From Romboutsia_C sp015668195 (lineage in GTDB: Bacteria > Bacillota > Clostridia > Peptostreptococcales > Peptostreptococcaceae), in NCBI RefSeq assembly GCF_015668195.1, contig NZ_JADPFC010000008.1:1-64000 (forward strand): a DNA stretch of 64,000 bases. The letters are read 5' to 3'. The position numbers were made by a program, and so were the translations under genes. Every line of letters starts with the position of its first letter. Positions within the stretch are counted from its first letter, which is position 1. This document shows, in pieces, positions 52,761-61,793 of this stretch. The notes beneath the pieces were generated by a model, which saw only the letters and a list, made by a program, of their open reading frames with translations, made no database searches and was not told the DNA's origin.

Positions 52761-52785
52761 AAAGAGTCGAATAGTTCGACTCTTT
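52761..52785 (-). terminator. terminator after spoVG
   Basis: AAAGAGTCGAA pairs with TTCGACTCTTT around a 3-nt loop, 30 nt past the spoVG stop. Confidence 0.92.
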
Positions 52786-52814
52786 ATAATAAACAATAAA
52801 AAAATTCTATATAA

Positions 52815-53093
52815 TTATTCAGCTGCAACTTCTAATTGAGCAACTGCTTCATGATATGCATTTAATACTGCATCTTCTAATACTTGTCTCATCTCTGCAT
52901 TTATTGGATGAGCTATATCCCTGAAATTACCTTCCCCTATTTTTCTACTTGGCATAGCGATGAATAATCCATTATGTCCTTCTATAACCTTTATATCATG
53001 CACAACAAATAAGTTGTTAAAAGTTATAGATACTATACACTTCATTTTTCCTTCGTCAGTTATTTTTCTTATTCTTACGTCAGTTATCTTCAT
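52815..53093 (-). CDS. spoVG: SpoVG, RNA/DNA-binding sporulation regulator
   Basis: 92 residues from ATG 53093 (MKITDVRIRKI), the usual family length. AAGGATG and AAAGGGGGA lie just upstream; the longer frame from 53123 covers these and is unlikely. The conserved NGLFIAMPSRK segment and the C-terminal nucleic-acid-binding helix are present. The sigma-H-type promoter at 53171-53195 indicates expression at the onset of stationary phase, as in B. subtilis. Confidence 0.96.
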   Translation of the reverse strand: MKITDVRIRKITDEGKMKCIVSITFNNLFVVHDIKVIEGHNGLFIAMPSRKIGEGNFRDIAHPINAEMRQVLEDAVLNAYHEAVAQLEVAAE

Positions 53094-53170
53094 CCTTTTA
53101 TATCCCCCTTTTGAATTTGACAAATTAATGTATTTATAAATTTTATATATATATTTTCTTATAGTTTAGT

Positions 53171-53195
53171 ATTCTATTAAATATTTGAATATCCT
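53171..53195 (-). promoter_or_regulatory. sigma-H-type promoter of spoVG
   Basis: On the minus strand AGGATAT, 14 bp, GAAT. The B. subtilis spoVG promoter, the model sigma-H promoter, has AGGATTT, 14 bp, GAAT. The match in sequence, spacing and position (about 80 nt before the ATG) is strong. Confidence 0.8.
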
Positions 53196-53241
53196 TTTTT
53201 ATTTTTTGAAAATTTATAGTTTTTGTAAATTTATTATTTAC

Positions 53242-54111
53242 CTAATCTTCTATGATTTCTTCTATATCACAGTCCCCTTCGACAAATTCTTTTTGGTATT
53301 CGTCTTTAAATGTCTTTAAATTTGGTTCTACTATTATATTATCTCCATTTACATCTAATTGAATTAAAGATATATAATCTTTTACCATTTTTTCTTCTGG
53401 CTTCATTGTAGATATAAATACTCCCGTTCCTATAACTTCCGCTCCAAATTCACTCATAAGATCTGTCATACCTTTGATTGTACCTCCACCTCTCATGAAG
53501 TCATCTATTAATATAACTTTACTATTTGGCTTAACTGCTCTTCTTGGTAAGCTCATACTTTCCACTTTAGAAGTATTTCCACTAACATAAGTCATACTTA
53601 GTGTAGGTCCTTCTGACACTTTTATATCTTTTCTTATTATAACAAGTGGTAAATTCATTGCTTTAGCTGTCATAAGAGCCATTGGAATTCCCTTAGTTTC
53701 CATTGTAACTACACAGTCAGCTTCTGCATAATCTATATTTGATGCAAATATCTTACCTATTTTTGATGCTATAGTAGGATCATATATTAAGTCTATTAAA
53801 TATAAAAATCCTCCTGATAATACTCTAGATTCGTCACTTATTTTTTGACATAATTCCATTAAAAATTCTTCATTTTCTGCTTTTGATGTTTTTGGTATAT
53901 ATTTTACTCCACCAGCCGCTCCTGATATTGTTATTACTTTCCCTAGTTCTAATTTTTCAAAAACATTTTTTACTACTATTAGATCTTCACTTATTGTAGA
54001 TTTAGCAGCATTAAATTTATTTGTAAAATAGCCTAATGTAAATATCTTATTTGGATTGTCCGACAATATCTTTACTATGGCACCAATTCTTTCCGTTCTT
54101 TTAAATTTCAT
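53242..54111 (-). CDS. purR: purine operon repressor
   Basis: A repressor with a winged-helix N-terminal domain (KRTERIGAIVKILSDNPNKI) and a C-terminal phosphoribosyltransferase-like domain that senses PRPP (VILIDDFMRGGGTIKG). 289 residues. It lacks transferase activity in known homologues. It precedes spoVG as in B. subtilis. I could not find a clear PurBox (CCGAAC-type) at its own promoter. Confidence 0.95.
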   Translation of the reverse strand: MKFKRTERIGAIVKILSDNPNKIFTLGYFTNKFNAAKSTISEDLIVVKNVFEKLELGKVITISGAAGGVKYIPKTSKAENEEFLMELCQKISDESRVLSGGFLYLIDLIYDPTIASKIGKIFASNIDYAEADCVVTMETKGIPMALMTAKAMNLPLVIIRKDIKVSEGPTLSMTYVSGNTSKVESMSLPRRAVKPNSKVILIDDFMRGGGTIKGMTDLMSEFGAEVIGTGVFISTMKPEEKMVKDYISLIQLDVNGDNIIVEPNLKTFKDEYQKEFVEGDCDIEEIIED

Positions 54112-54160
54112 GCATTTAACCTCCTACGATTGCAGCTTCTTCTATATAAACTAAATAATG

Positions 54161-54196
54161 CATAACCATGTTTATTATGGTATAATAATGGTTATG
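54161..54196. promoter_or_regulatory. inverted repeat in the purR-murC divergent region
   Basis: CATAACCAT and ATGGTTATG form 9-bp arms, extended by TATTAT/ATAATA around a GGT centre. Its middle contains an extended -10 for the plus strand (TGGTATAAT, 54178-54186). It could be an operator between the divergent promoters of purR and murC. No -35 match is obvious. Confidence 0.4.
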
Positions 54197-54332
54197 TTTT
54201 AAGCAATTTTTTAATATATTGTATATGTAATATAGTATATGTATATTAATCATAAAATATTGAACATTATACTATTATACCACAAACATAGTTCATATTG
54301 TAGGGCTTAATTAAAAGAAAGGTGGTTTTCTT

Positions 54333-55685
54333 ATGAAGATACATTTCATTGGAATCGGTGGCATAAGCATGAGTGCTTTAGCTGAAATATGCCTTAATAA
54401 AGGATATAAAGTTTCTGGTTCAGATTCAAACGAATCTTACCTATTAGATAAACTTAGATCTCAAGGCGCTAATATATTTATAGGACATGAAAAGGAACAT
54501 TTAGCAGATGATGTAGATATGGTTGTTTACACTGCGGCAGTTCATGATGATAATGCTGAGCTTATTGCAGCTAGAGAAAAGAATAAACTTGTTGTAAACA
54601 GAGCTACTTTCTTAGGTCAAATAATGAGAGAGTACAAAAACTCTATAGCAATTTCTGGTACTCATGGTAAAACTTCAACTACTTCTATGTTATCTACTAT
54701 ATTCCAATACGCAGATTTAGATCCAACTATACTAGTTGGTGGAAATTTAAGTAGTATAGGTGGTAATGTTAAAATAGGTAACTCTGATCATTTCATAACA
54801 GAGGCATGTGAATATGTTGATAGTTTCCTAAACTTTAACCCTAAGATATCAACAGTTTTAAATATAGAGGAAGACCATTTAGACTACTTCTCAGGTTTAG
54901 ATGAAATAAAAGCATCTTTTAATAAGTTTGGTAAATTACTTCCTAAAGATGGTTATTTCATAATAAACGGAGATGATGAAAATACAAATGATATATTACA
55001 CGATGTAAAAGCTACTGTTATAAAGTATGGTACAAATTTAGGTAACGATGCTTTAATTAAAAATATAAGCTTCAGTGAAAAAGGTCATGGTATATTCGAA
55101 TTAGAATTAAATGGTAAAAATTTAGGTGTATTTGAACTTTCTGTTCCAGGACTTCATAACATCTACAATGCTACTGCTGCTATATTAGTTGCTTATGTTT
55201 CTAATATAGAATTAGAACTTATAAGAGAAAATATAAAATCTTATTCTGGTGTTGGAAGAAGATTTGAGGTTAAGGGTAGATATAATGATGCATTAATAGT
55301 TGATGATTATGCTCATCATCCTACTGAATTAAAGGCTACTTTATCTGCTGCTAAAAAGATGAAGAAGTCTAAGTTATGGTGTATATTCCAACCTCATACT
55401 TACACTAGAACTAAGTCTCTTTTAAATGAGTTCGCTGAAGCATTTTATTCTGCTGATAAAGTTATCATAACTGACATCTATGCTGCTAGAGAAAATGACC
55501 CAGGAGATATTCATTCTAAAGATTTAGTTGAAAAATTATATCAAAATCATGTTGATGTTGCTTATATAAGTAAATTTGAAGATATAGTTGACTATCTTCG
55601 TGATAATGTTTCTTCTAATGATTTAGTAATAACTGCTGGTGCAGGACCTATATACAAGGTAGCTGAAGAATTAGTTGAAAATTAA
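54333..55685 (+). CDS. murC: UDP-N-acetylmuramate-L-alanine ligase
   Basis: Adds L-alanine to UDP-MurNAc, 450 residues, cytoplasmic. The N-terminal Rossmann motif GIGGISMSALAEI, the ATP loop SGTHGKTSTTSM, and the Mur ligase signature regions (VDDYAHHPTELKAT) are intact. AAAGGTGG lies about 8 nt before ATG 54333. One of few plus-strand genes, divergent from purR and convergent with the 55737 gene. Confidence 0.97.
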   Translation: MKIHFIGIGGISMSALAEICLNKGYKVSGSDSNESYLLDKLRSQGANIFIGHEKEHLADDVDMVVYTAAVHDDNAELIAAREKNKLVVNRATFLGQIMREYKNSIAISGTHGKTSTTSMLSTIFQYADLDPTILVGGNLSSIGGNVKIGNSDHFITEACEYVDSFLNFNPKISTVLNIEEDHLDYFSGLDEIKASFNKFGKLLPKDGYFIINGDDENTNDILHDVKATVIKYGTNLGNDALIKNISFSEKGHGIFELELNGKNLGVFELSVPGLHNIYNATAAILVAYVSNIELELIRENIKSYSGVGRRFEVKGRYNDALIVDDYAHHPTELKATLSAAKKMKKSKLWCIFQPHTYTRTKSLLNEFAEAFYSADKVIITDIYAARENDPGDIHSKDLVEKLYQNHVDVAYISKFEDIVDYLRDNVSSNDLVITAGAGPIYKVAEELVEN

Positions 55686-55729
55686 TAAATAAAAAGGATA
55701 TACTAATTAGTATATCCTTTTTATTTATT
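55684..55729. terminator. bidirectional terminator between murC and 55737 gene
   Basis: Perfect 46-bp palindrome: the left arm AATAAATAAAAAGGATATAC, the right arm its complement, centred on TAATTA. Serves both convergent genes. Confidence 0.93.
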
Positions 55730-55736
55730 AAAATAC

Positions 55737-56537
55737 TTATTCCTCTAATTTAAATATATCTTTTACAAGATAATCATATAAACCAGTGTGAACCTCATAA
55801 TATGCCTGGATTTTATTCTTTCCTTCACCTTGTGTTATTTTTACATAATCTTTACCCATTGTTTCTACCTTAGCATCATAGTTCTCGCCTTGAATATTTA
55901 TAGTAAAGTTATACTTACTTCTTTCTTTACTCTTTTCTGGCTGAACTTTACCAACCATTCTCTTTTGAACCATTTTAAGTGCTAGCTCTTTAAAATTCCA
56001 GCCAAATATTTTCTTAGTTTCATCTTTATAAGTTATTTTTACAGTATCCCAGCTCTTATACTGCTTTATAAAGTCAAATGACAAATATATACTCTCACTT
56101 AAAAGCTTACTAAGTTCTTTTTTTGTAGCAACCGGAACTTTATAGTACTCTTCTTTGCTGACAGTGTATACTCTAAAGTAATTCAAGTCTGTTGAAAATC
56201 TAATTCCATCATCTGAGTTACCATTGTATATAGGAGTGTATGATTGTGGCTTTCTTATTTTTGTAAATTCTGTAAATAACACAGTTATATTATCCCAATA
56301 ATCCTTTTCTATTCTAACACTTTCTACTTTTGAGTCTGATAAGTATATTTTACTTTTAGAGCTCAATTGTTTTATTAATGGTCTTGTGTCATCTTCTAGT
56401 GCCTCTGTCGTTTGTTGTCCTGGTTCTTTGTCTTTTGTATCTTTAAACAAGGTAAATCCTAAAAAATAGCATACAAAGAATAACACTACAGTAAGAGCTA
56501 CTAAAACCTTTTTTTTGATTTTTTTCTTTTTAGCCAT
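55737..56537 (-). CDS. membrane-anchored protein of unknown function
   Basis: 266 residues from ATG 56537, with GGAGGCG upstream. A very basic start (MAKKKKIKKK), one membrane helix (about 12-30), a Gln/Glu/Asp-rich linker, then an extracellular alpha/beta domain to the end. No catalytic motif is seen. Repeated pattern of strand-turn segments (KVESVRIEKDYWDNITVLFTE) suggests a ligand- or cell-wall-binding fold, but I do not recognise a family. Monocistronic, ending at the palindrome shared with murC. Related clostridial genomes carry unnamed proteins of this kind near murC. Confidence 0.75.
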   Translation of the reverse strand: MAKKKKIKKKVLVALTVVLFFVCYFLGFTLFKDTKDKEPGQQTTEALEDDTRPLIKQLSSKSKIYLSDSKVESVRIEKDYWDNITVLFTEFTKIRKPQSYTPIYNGNSDDGIRFSTDLNYFRVYTVSKEEYYKVPVATKKELSKLLSESIYLSFDFIKQYKSWDTVKITYKDETKKIFGWNFKELALKMVQKRMVGKVQPEKSKERSKYNFTINIQGENYDAKVETMGKDYVKITQGEGKNKIQAYYEVHTGLYDYLVKDIFKLEE

Positions 56538-56710
56538 CTTCACGCCTCCTTTATCCATATAATCATAAGATAATTATATTACTTTTATGTAGTTTTTGTA
56601 AGACATAATTACTTATTATACTTATTTCCAGGGAAATTACTACACCCTTCTACATAAATACTTGTACATTTTTTAATTTTTATACATTTTTTTCTTATCT
56701 TTTAACATAA

Positions 56711-56743
56711 AAATAGTATCTAAAAGCAATTTAGATACTATTT
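56711..56743 (-). terminator. terminator after the M20 peptidase gene
   Basis: AAATAGTATCTAAA pairs with its complement around an AGCA-containing loop, 24 nt past the stop. Confidence 0.9.
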
Positions 56744-56766
56744 CTAATTAGTTTTAAATTTTTAAT

Positions 56767-57882
56767 TTATGCTTCTTTTATTAACTCAGTTACCATTTTA
56801 GCAGAATTTTCTATATCCTTTATAGCTATATATTCTTCTAATGTATGAGCATTCTTCATACCTATACCTAGGTTAACTGCTTTTATTCCATTTTTATTTA
56901 ATATATTAGTATCACTACCTCCACCTGTAGATGTTGTGTGACCTTCTATATTCATATTAGCAAAAGCTTTTTTAGCTAGCACTACTATTTCATCATCTTC
57001 AGATATACTAAATGGTGCATAAGCTCTTGTAGTTTCTATTTCTATTTTAGCTCCAAATTCTTTAGCTGCTTTTTTGAATACATCTACCATATGATTTGTT
57101 TGAGCATCTAATTTTTCTTCGCTTAAGCTTCTAGCTTCTGCTGCTATTTCTAATTCTGGCATAACTATATTTGTTGCTATTCCACCATTTATTATACCTA
57201 TATTAGCAGTAGTTTCTTCATCTATTCTTAATAAATTCATATTTTCTATAGCTCTTGCAGCAACCATTACTGAACTTACTCCATTTTCTGGCTCAAGACC
57301 TGCATGAGCTGGTTTTCCTATTATTTTGACCTTTATAGCATCTTGTGCTGGCGCTTGAATTATTATTTCTCCTGGAGCTCCACCACTATCTAAAACAAAT
57401 GCATAGTCTGCATTTACTTTAGAATAATCTAAGTACTTAGCACCATATAATCCGCCTTCTTCCCATATTGAGAATACAACTTGTATATCTGCATGTTGGA
57501 TATCATTTTCCTTAACTGTTCTTAATGCCTCTAATATAGCAGCTATACCAGCTTTATCATCAGACCCTAGTACTGTTGTTCCATCACTTTTTATTATGCC
57601 ATTAGCTTCGTCTATTATAGGTTTTACTCCTATACCAGGACTAACTGTATCCATATGTGAAGTGAAAAGTAATGTTTTACCTTCTCTATTTCCTTTTAAT
57701 GTAGCAATTACATTTCCTGTTTCTCCACCAGCTTTTACACCAGCACCATCTATAACAACTTCTAAACCTATTTCTTTTAGTTTTTCGACTAGAACTTCAG
57801 CTATTTTGCCTTCTTTTGAAGATGGACTGTCGATTTGAACTAGCTCTAAAAATTCATTGATTAGTCTTTGATTATTTATCAT
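56767..57882 (-). CDS. PepT-like M20 metallopeptidase
   Basis: A dinuclear zinc peptidase, 371 residues, closest to the PepT2/YqjE group. Metal-binding motifs: FTSHMDTVSPG, LGSDDKAGIAAILEAL, and WEEGGLYGAKYLD with the catalytic Glu. A lid/dimer domain lies at about 175-285. Cytoplasmic, probably a tri- or aminopeptidase; the substrate cannot be read from sequence. RBS GGAGG. Monocistronic. Confidence 0.9.
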   Translation of the reverse strand: MINNQRLINEFLELVQIDSPSSKEGKIAEVLVEKLKEIGLEVVIDGAGVKAGGETGNVIATLKGNREGKTLLFTSHMDTVSPGIGVKPIIDEANGIIKSDGTTVLGSDDKAGIAAILEALRTVKENDIQHADIQVVFSIWEEGGLYGAKYLDYSKVNADYAFVLDSGGAPGEIIIQAPAQDAIKVKIIGKPAHAGLEPENGVSSVMVAARAIENMNLLRIDEETTANIGIINGGIATNIVMPELEIAAEARSLSEEKLDAQTNHMVDVFKKAAKEFGAKIEIETTRAYAPFSISEDDEIVVLAKKAFANMNIEGHTTSTGGGSDTNILNKNGIKAVNLGIGMKNAHTLEEYIAIKDIENSAKMVTELIKEA

Positions 57883-57963
57883 ATATTCTCCTCCAGTTAT
57901 ACTTGGTCTACCTATAATTTTAGAACATTATCAAAAAATTATCAATATGTGAGGTAATTTATT

Positions 57964-59202
57964 CTATTTTATTATTTTTCTACTTCTTGAATCTATCATA
58001 CATAACCAGTATCCTAAGCTATCATTTCTTGTGTCACAAGGCTGGTATTCTCTAAATCCTGTATGACCTTTATCTGGTTGCTCTGTTTTATTTCCTGGGA
58101 CTGCGTATATATAATTCTTTCTCTTGTTATACTCATCATATTGTACACCAAATAAGTAATGTCTATATTTATATGATTGCATTACTGCATCACTATACAT
58201 TGTGTAATTTAGAGTATTAACATATCCTAAGTAAGGCATAGTGTATCCACATAAAGTTGTAGGACTTATTTCAATTTTCCACCATCTAGTATTGTCTATT
58301 TCATCTTTGATAAATGGTCTTACTTCCTTAAAATGTTTAAGCCCTTTTTTTATTTGTCTTGGCATTAAAAGTGTTCCTGCCGTTTTTTGGTATTCATCTA
58401 TAGAATTTGTTTTTGCATACTTTTGACGTGTTTTTTGTTGATGTGAAACAGTAGGATATGTCTTCTTTTCTTTAGGCTCACTACTTTTTCTATTTTTCTC
58501 TATAGTTTTATCTATATTATCATATTCATTATATTCTTCTCTAGCTTGAGGCTTTACATCCTCCTCTATAATTTTGTAATAACCATCATCTGAGTTGTAT
58601 ACACTATCTTCTTCATATTCTTCTTCATTTTCATACTCTTCTTCGTTATCATCTATTTCTATATACTCTATTTCTTCATACACTTCATACTCTTCGTCAT
58701 TATCATCTACTTCTATATATCCTATTTCTTCATATTCCTCAAACCCTTCGTCATTATCATCTACTTCTATATACTCTATTTCTTCATATTCCTCAAATTC
58801 TTCGTCATCTTCATACTCTTCTCCTGCAAATAATATTTCCTCGTAATTATCTATCTTAGTGCCTTTAAACCCTATAAGAGGTACAGTTTTTTCATATAAA
58901 AGAGCTATCCCTTTTATATCTACATCTTCTCTGGCTAAATTTAATGTGAACTCACCTTTTCCTTGCTCACTTGGCAATACCTTTCCTAAATCAAGGGTAT
59001 CATAATCGCTTTGTATAGCAACTACCCTATATCCATCTTTCATAAATTTAAGATTTTCTACATATAATGAAATTATTGATTTTTCATCATTTATCTCTAC
59101 TTTAGCAAATGCTTTTGGTAAAACACGTTCTTTGTATCTAAAGTTAGTGTCCTTAGCTTCAAGGATTATATAATCTCTCTTAAATTTTTTTTTAGCTGCC
59201 AC
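57964..59202 (-). CDS. acidic-repeat protein with conserved C-terminal domain, possibly spore-associated
   Basis: 412 residues from GTG 59202, seven nt after GGGGG. Layout: a beta-rich N-terminal domain (about 1-115), an extremely Glu/Asp/Tyr-rich region holding three 18-residue tandem repeats (about 136-189, unit like FEEYEEIEYIEVDDNDEG), a basic linker (200-260), and a C-terminal domain (about 280-412) with WWKIEISPT, LGYVNTLNYTMYSDAV, YAVPG and GYWLCMIDSRSRKI. The C-terminal pattern resembles uncharacterised clostridial proteins. There is no signal or membrane segment. A spore role is inference only. Confidence 0.75.
   Translation of the reverse strand: MAAKKKFKRDYIILEAKDTNFRYKERVLPKAFAKVEINDEKSIISLYVENLKFMKDGYRVVAIQSDYDTLDLGKVLPSEQGKGEFTLNLAREDVDIKGIALLYEKTVPLIGFKGTKIDNYEEILFAGEEYEDDEEFEEYEEIEYIEVDDNDEGFEEYEEIGYIEVDDNDEEYEVYEEIEYIEIDDNEEEYENEEEYEEDSVYNSDDGYYKIIEEDVKPQAREEYNEYDNIDKTIEKNRKSSEPKEKKTYPTVSHQQKTRQKYAKTNSIDEYQKTAGTLLMPRQIKKGLKHFKEVRPFIKDEIDNTRWWKIEISPTTLCGYTMPYLGYVNTLNYTMYSDAVMQSYKYRHYLFGVQYDEYNKRKNYIYAVPGNKTEQPDKGHTGFREYQPCDTRNDSLGYWLCMIDSRSRKIIK
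58636..58797. repeat. three 54-bp tandem repeats in coding sequence
   Basis: Units at 58744-58797, 58690-58743 and 58636-58689 encode 18 residues each, differing by a few substitutions. Repeat number could vary between strains through slippage. Confidence 0.88.
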
Positions 59203-59257
59203 TTTTAATCCCCCTTTTAACATAATTTCTCTTAATAGTATATGAGTATGATTATAA

Positions 59258-59292
59258 AAAAAGTACCTTCAATTATTTTGAAGGTACTTTTT
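59258..59292 (-). terminator. terminator overlapping the rsmA stop
   Basis: AAAAAGTACCTTCAA pairs with TTGAAGGTACTTTTT. The rsmA stop lies in the loop, and its last codons form one arm. Confidence 0.9.
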
Positions 59293-60145
59293 CATTTACT
59301 TTATTTGATAAAGTGGCAAACTCTTCTATTGATAAAGTTTCTCCTCTTCTCTTTTCATCTATATTAGCAGCACTTAATACTTCTTTTATTTCATCTTTAC
59401 TTAAGAACCCTAATCCACCTAATGCATTAAGTAATGTTTTTCTTCTTTGTCCAAAAGCAGCTTTAACAGTCTTAAAGAATATTTCCTCATTATCAACTGG
59501 ATACTTTCTTTCTTCTCTTACGTGAAGCCCTATAACTGTTGAGTCAACATTTGGTTGTGGTATAAACATATGTCTTGGTGCTTTTGCTACTATTTCTGTA
59601 TCACAGTAATATTGAACTGCTACTGATAAAGCTCCATAATCTTTTGTGCCTGGTACTGCATTCATTCTATCTGCAACTTCTTTTTGTACCATTACAACTA
59701 TATCAGTTACTGGTATGTCTTCTTCTAAGAATTTCATAACTATTGGAGTTGTTATGTAGTATGGTAAGTTTGCAACTAATTTAACTGGTCCTCCATTTAG
59801 CTTCTCTTTTACTAATTCTTGGACATTTACTTTTAATATATCTTGATTTATAACTTCTATATTATCAAAGTCTTTTAATGTTTCACCTTGTAATATAGGT
59901 ATTAATGTTTTATCTATTTCTATAGCTACGACTTTCTGAGCTACTTTACCCATCTCACGAGTAAGTGTACCTATACCAGGACCTACTTCTATTATGTAGT
60001 CTCCTTCAGAAAGTCTTGCCCCTCTTAATATTTTATCTATTACATTATCATCTATTAAAAAGTTTTGCCCTAAAGACTTTGAAAATTTAAATCCGTGCTT
60101 TTCAACTACATCTTTTGTGGCTCTATGTGATGAAAGTCTATCCAT
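59273..60145 (-). CDS. rsmA: 16S rRNA dimethyladenosine transferase
   Basis: KsgA: dimethylates A1518 and A1519 of 16S rRNA, a late checkpoint in small-subunit assembly. 290 residues. SAM motif EVGPGIGTLTREM, catalytic NLPYYITTP. It lies 20 nt after rnmV, the usual pair. Confidence 0.97.
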   Translation of the reverse strand: MDRLSSHRATKDVVEKHGFKFSKSLGQNFLIDDNVIDKILRGARLSEGDYIIEVGPGIGTLTREMGKVAQKVVAIEIDKTLIPILQGETLKDFDNIEVINQDILKVNVQELVKEKLNGGPVKLVANLPYYITTPIVMKFLEEDIPVTDIVVMVQKEVADRMNAVPGTKDYGALSVAVQYYCDTEIVAKAPRHMFIPQPNVDSTVIGLHVREERKYPVDNEEIFFKTVKAAFGQRRKTLLNALGGLGFLSKDEIKEVLSAANIDEKRRGETLSIEEFATLSNKVNEKVPSK

Positions 60146-60165
60146 TAATTTCTCTCCTTTTATAT

Positions 60166-60702
60166 TTATTTATCTAAAGTTTCTAGTGATTTTTCAAATT
60201 CTTCTCTAGTAACTCCGTAATTATTTAATCTATTTAAGAATTGCTTGGCATTTCCATATCCTATTCCAAGTATTTTTCCTAATTCATCTCTTCTGTTAGA
60301 TGCATCTTCATTTCCTATAAGTCCATTTCTTATTAAATCAACTTGCTTAAATTCATCTCTTTTTTCTGTACTTTCTGTTCTAACTCTCTCAAGAGCTGCT
60401 ATTATACTTTTTGGTGTAGCATTTTCTATACCAATGTCACCATCTTTCTTAGCTTCCTCTCTTGGTAAAAAAGCATGCTTACATCCTGGAACTTCTGCAG
60501 CTATTTTCTTTCTTATTTTTTCACCTGCAAAATCAGGGTCTGTAAATATTATTACTCCACGTCTTTTTTGAGCAGATTTTATTCTTTCCATAACACCTTT
60601 AGGAAATCCAAATCCACCAGTTGTTATAAGTTCTGCATCTACAGCTCTTTTTACTGCTGTAACATCGTCTCTTCCTTCTACAACTATTATTTCTTTTATC
60701 AT
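60166..60702 (-). CDS. rnmV: ribonuclease M5
   Basis: Matures 5S rRNA, 178 residues. N-terminal TOPRIM domain (IIVVEGRDDVTAVKRAV, then IFTDPDFAGE). ATG 60702 has AAAGGTG upstream. A longer frame from 60747 lacks a site. Operon with rsmA. Confidence 0.95.
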   Translation of the reverse strand: MIKEIIVVEGRDDVTAVKRAVDAELITTGGFGFPKGVMERIKSAQKRRGVIIFTDPDFAGEKIRKKIAAEVPGCKHAFLPREEAKKDGDIGIENATPKSIIAALERVRTESTEKRDEFKQVDLIRNGLIGNEDASNRRDELGKILGIGYGNAKQFLNRLNNYGVTREEFEKSLETLDK

Positions 60703-60790
60703 TATCAATTCACCTTTTATTTGTTTTGTATCCTGTCTTAACTTCATTTCTATATTTTACGTTTTTTATGTAATTTTATCAAGGAAAAAC

Positions 60791-60824
60791 AAAAACTATA
60801 GTATCATTATGTACTATAGTTTTT
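60791..60824. terminator. hairpin between tatD and rnmV
   Basis: AAAAACTATAGTA pairs with TACTATAGTTTTT around an 8-nt loop. It is the second hairpin after tatD; may end a read-through transcript before the rnmV promoter. Confidence 0.6.
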
Positions 60825-60971
60825 ATTTTTACACTTTATTTTTATTGTGTTTTACAATATTTACGTAATCATTATAATGCATAGAATTATAATTCAAATT
60901 TTCTTGACCATAGTCTATACTGAATTTTTTACTCCAAAACCATATATAAATTTTTTATAATTGTATTAAAA

Positions 60972-61005
60972 AAAGCTCTTGAGACTGTATAGTCTCAAGG
61001 GCTTT
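60972..61005 (-). terminator. terminator after tatD
   Basis: AAAGCTCTTGAGAC pairs with GTCTCAAGGGCTTT around TGTATA, touching the tatD stop codon. Confidence 0.9.
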
Positions 61006-61775
61006 TATTTTATATTAAATAATCTTTTAGCATTTTCTTTTGTAGCTTTGCAAACTTGCTCGTAAGATATACCTTTTTCTTGAGCTATCTTATCTGCTAC
61101 AAATTGAACTAACGATGGGTCATTCCTTTTTCCTCTATGAGGCTCTGGAGCCATATATGGTGAATCAGTTTCTATTAATAAATATTCTAGAGGTATTTCT
61201 TTTGCTACTTCTCTAGTTTTTTTATTATTTTTAAAAGTTACTGTTCCTGGTATTGATATATAGCAACCCATTTTCACATATTCTCTAGCTAATTCAACAT
61301 TTCCGCTATAACAATGAAGCACGCATCCTATTTCTGGAGATTTTGTATTTTTTATTATTTCAAAAGTATCTCCATGTGCATCTCTATCATGTATTATTAT
61401 AGGTAATTTTAACTCATTAGCTAATTCTATTTGTTTTTTAAACCATTCTTTTTGCTCTTCTCTAGGTGAATTATCATAGTAATAGTCTAATCCTATTTCA
61501 CCTATAGCCACTACTTTTTCATTTTCAGTAGCTAATTTTCTTAAAGTATCTATTGCAGTTTCATCTAAATCTTTAACATCGTGTGGATGTACTCCAACTG
61601 CTGCATATATAAAATCATATTTATTAGCTAATTCTACACTAGTTATTGATGTTTCTATATCTGCTCCTGGATTTAATACTAAATCTACACCTTTTTCTTT
61701 TAAAGATTCTATTAATTCTTCTCTATCTTCATCAAATCTTTCACTATTTAAATGTGCATGTGAGTCAAATAACAT
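61005..61775 (-). CDS. tatD: TatD-family metal-dependent DNase
   Basis: 256 residues, a TIM-barrel hydrolase. Metal ligands are seen in FDSHAHLN, AIGEIGLDYYY, IIHDRDAHGDT and LIETDSPYMAP. YabD-type homologues act on DNA ends or RNA. It lies 18 nt after metG, a conserved pair (metS-yabD in Bacillus). Confidence 0.94.
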   Translation of the reverse strand: MLFDSHAHLNSERFDEDREELIESLKEKGVDLVLNPGADIETSITSVELANKYDFIYAAVGVHPHDVKDLDETAIDTLRKLATENEKVVAIGEIGLDYYYDNSPREEQKEWFKKQIELANELKLPIIIHDRDAHGDTFEIIKNTKSPEIGCVLHCYSGNVELAREYVKMGCYISIPGTVTFKNNKKTREVAKEIPLEYLLIETDSPYMAPEPHRGKRNDPSLVQFVADKIAQEKGISYEQVCKATKENAKRLFNIK

Positions 61776-61793
61776 TTTTATTCTCCTAACTAA

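Noticed and set aside
6550..55729. Recurrent AAAGGATA...TATCCTTT terminators (6550, 50166, 55684) as a dispersed repeat family
   Set aside because: Only the outer stem is shared, the inner arms differ, and AT-rich terminators converge easily. Not enough to call a mobile or repeat element.
58595..58846. Ser/Tyr-rich plus-strand repeat frame
   Set aside because: Antisense of the acidic tandem repeats in the 57964-59202 gene; the apparent repeat protein is a mirror of these.
60838..60960. Start-less open stretch after tatD on the minus strand (about 40 codons, aromatic-rich)
   Set aside because: Its only ATG would leave 17 residues, there is no ribosome site, and 40 open codons are not unusual in a non-coding interval. 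It lies between two hairpins, so it remains a faint possibility only.
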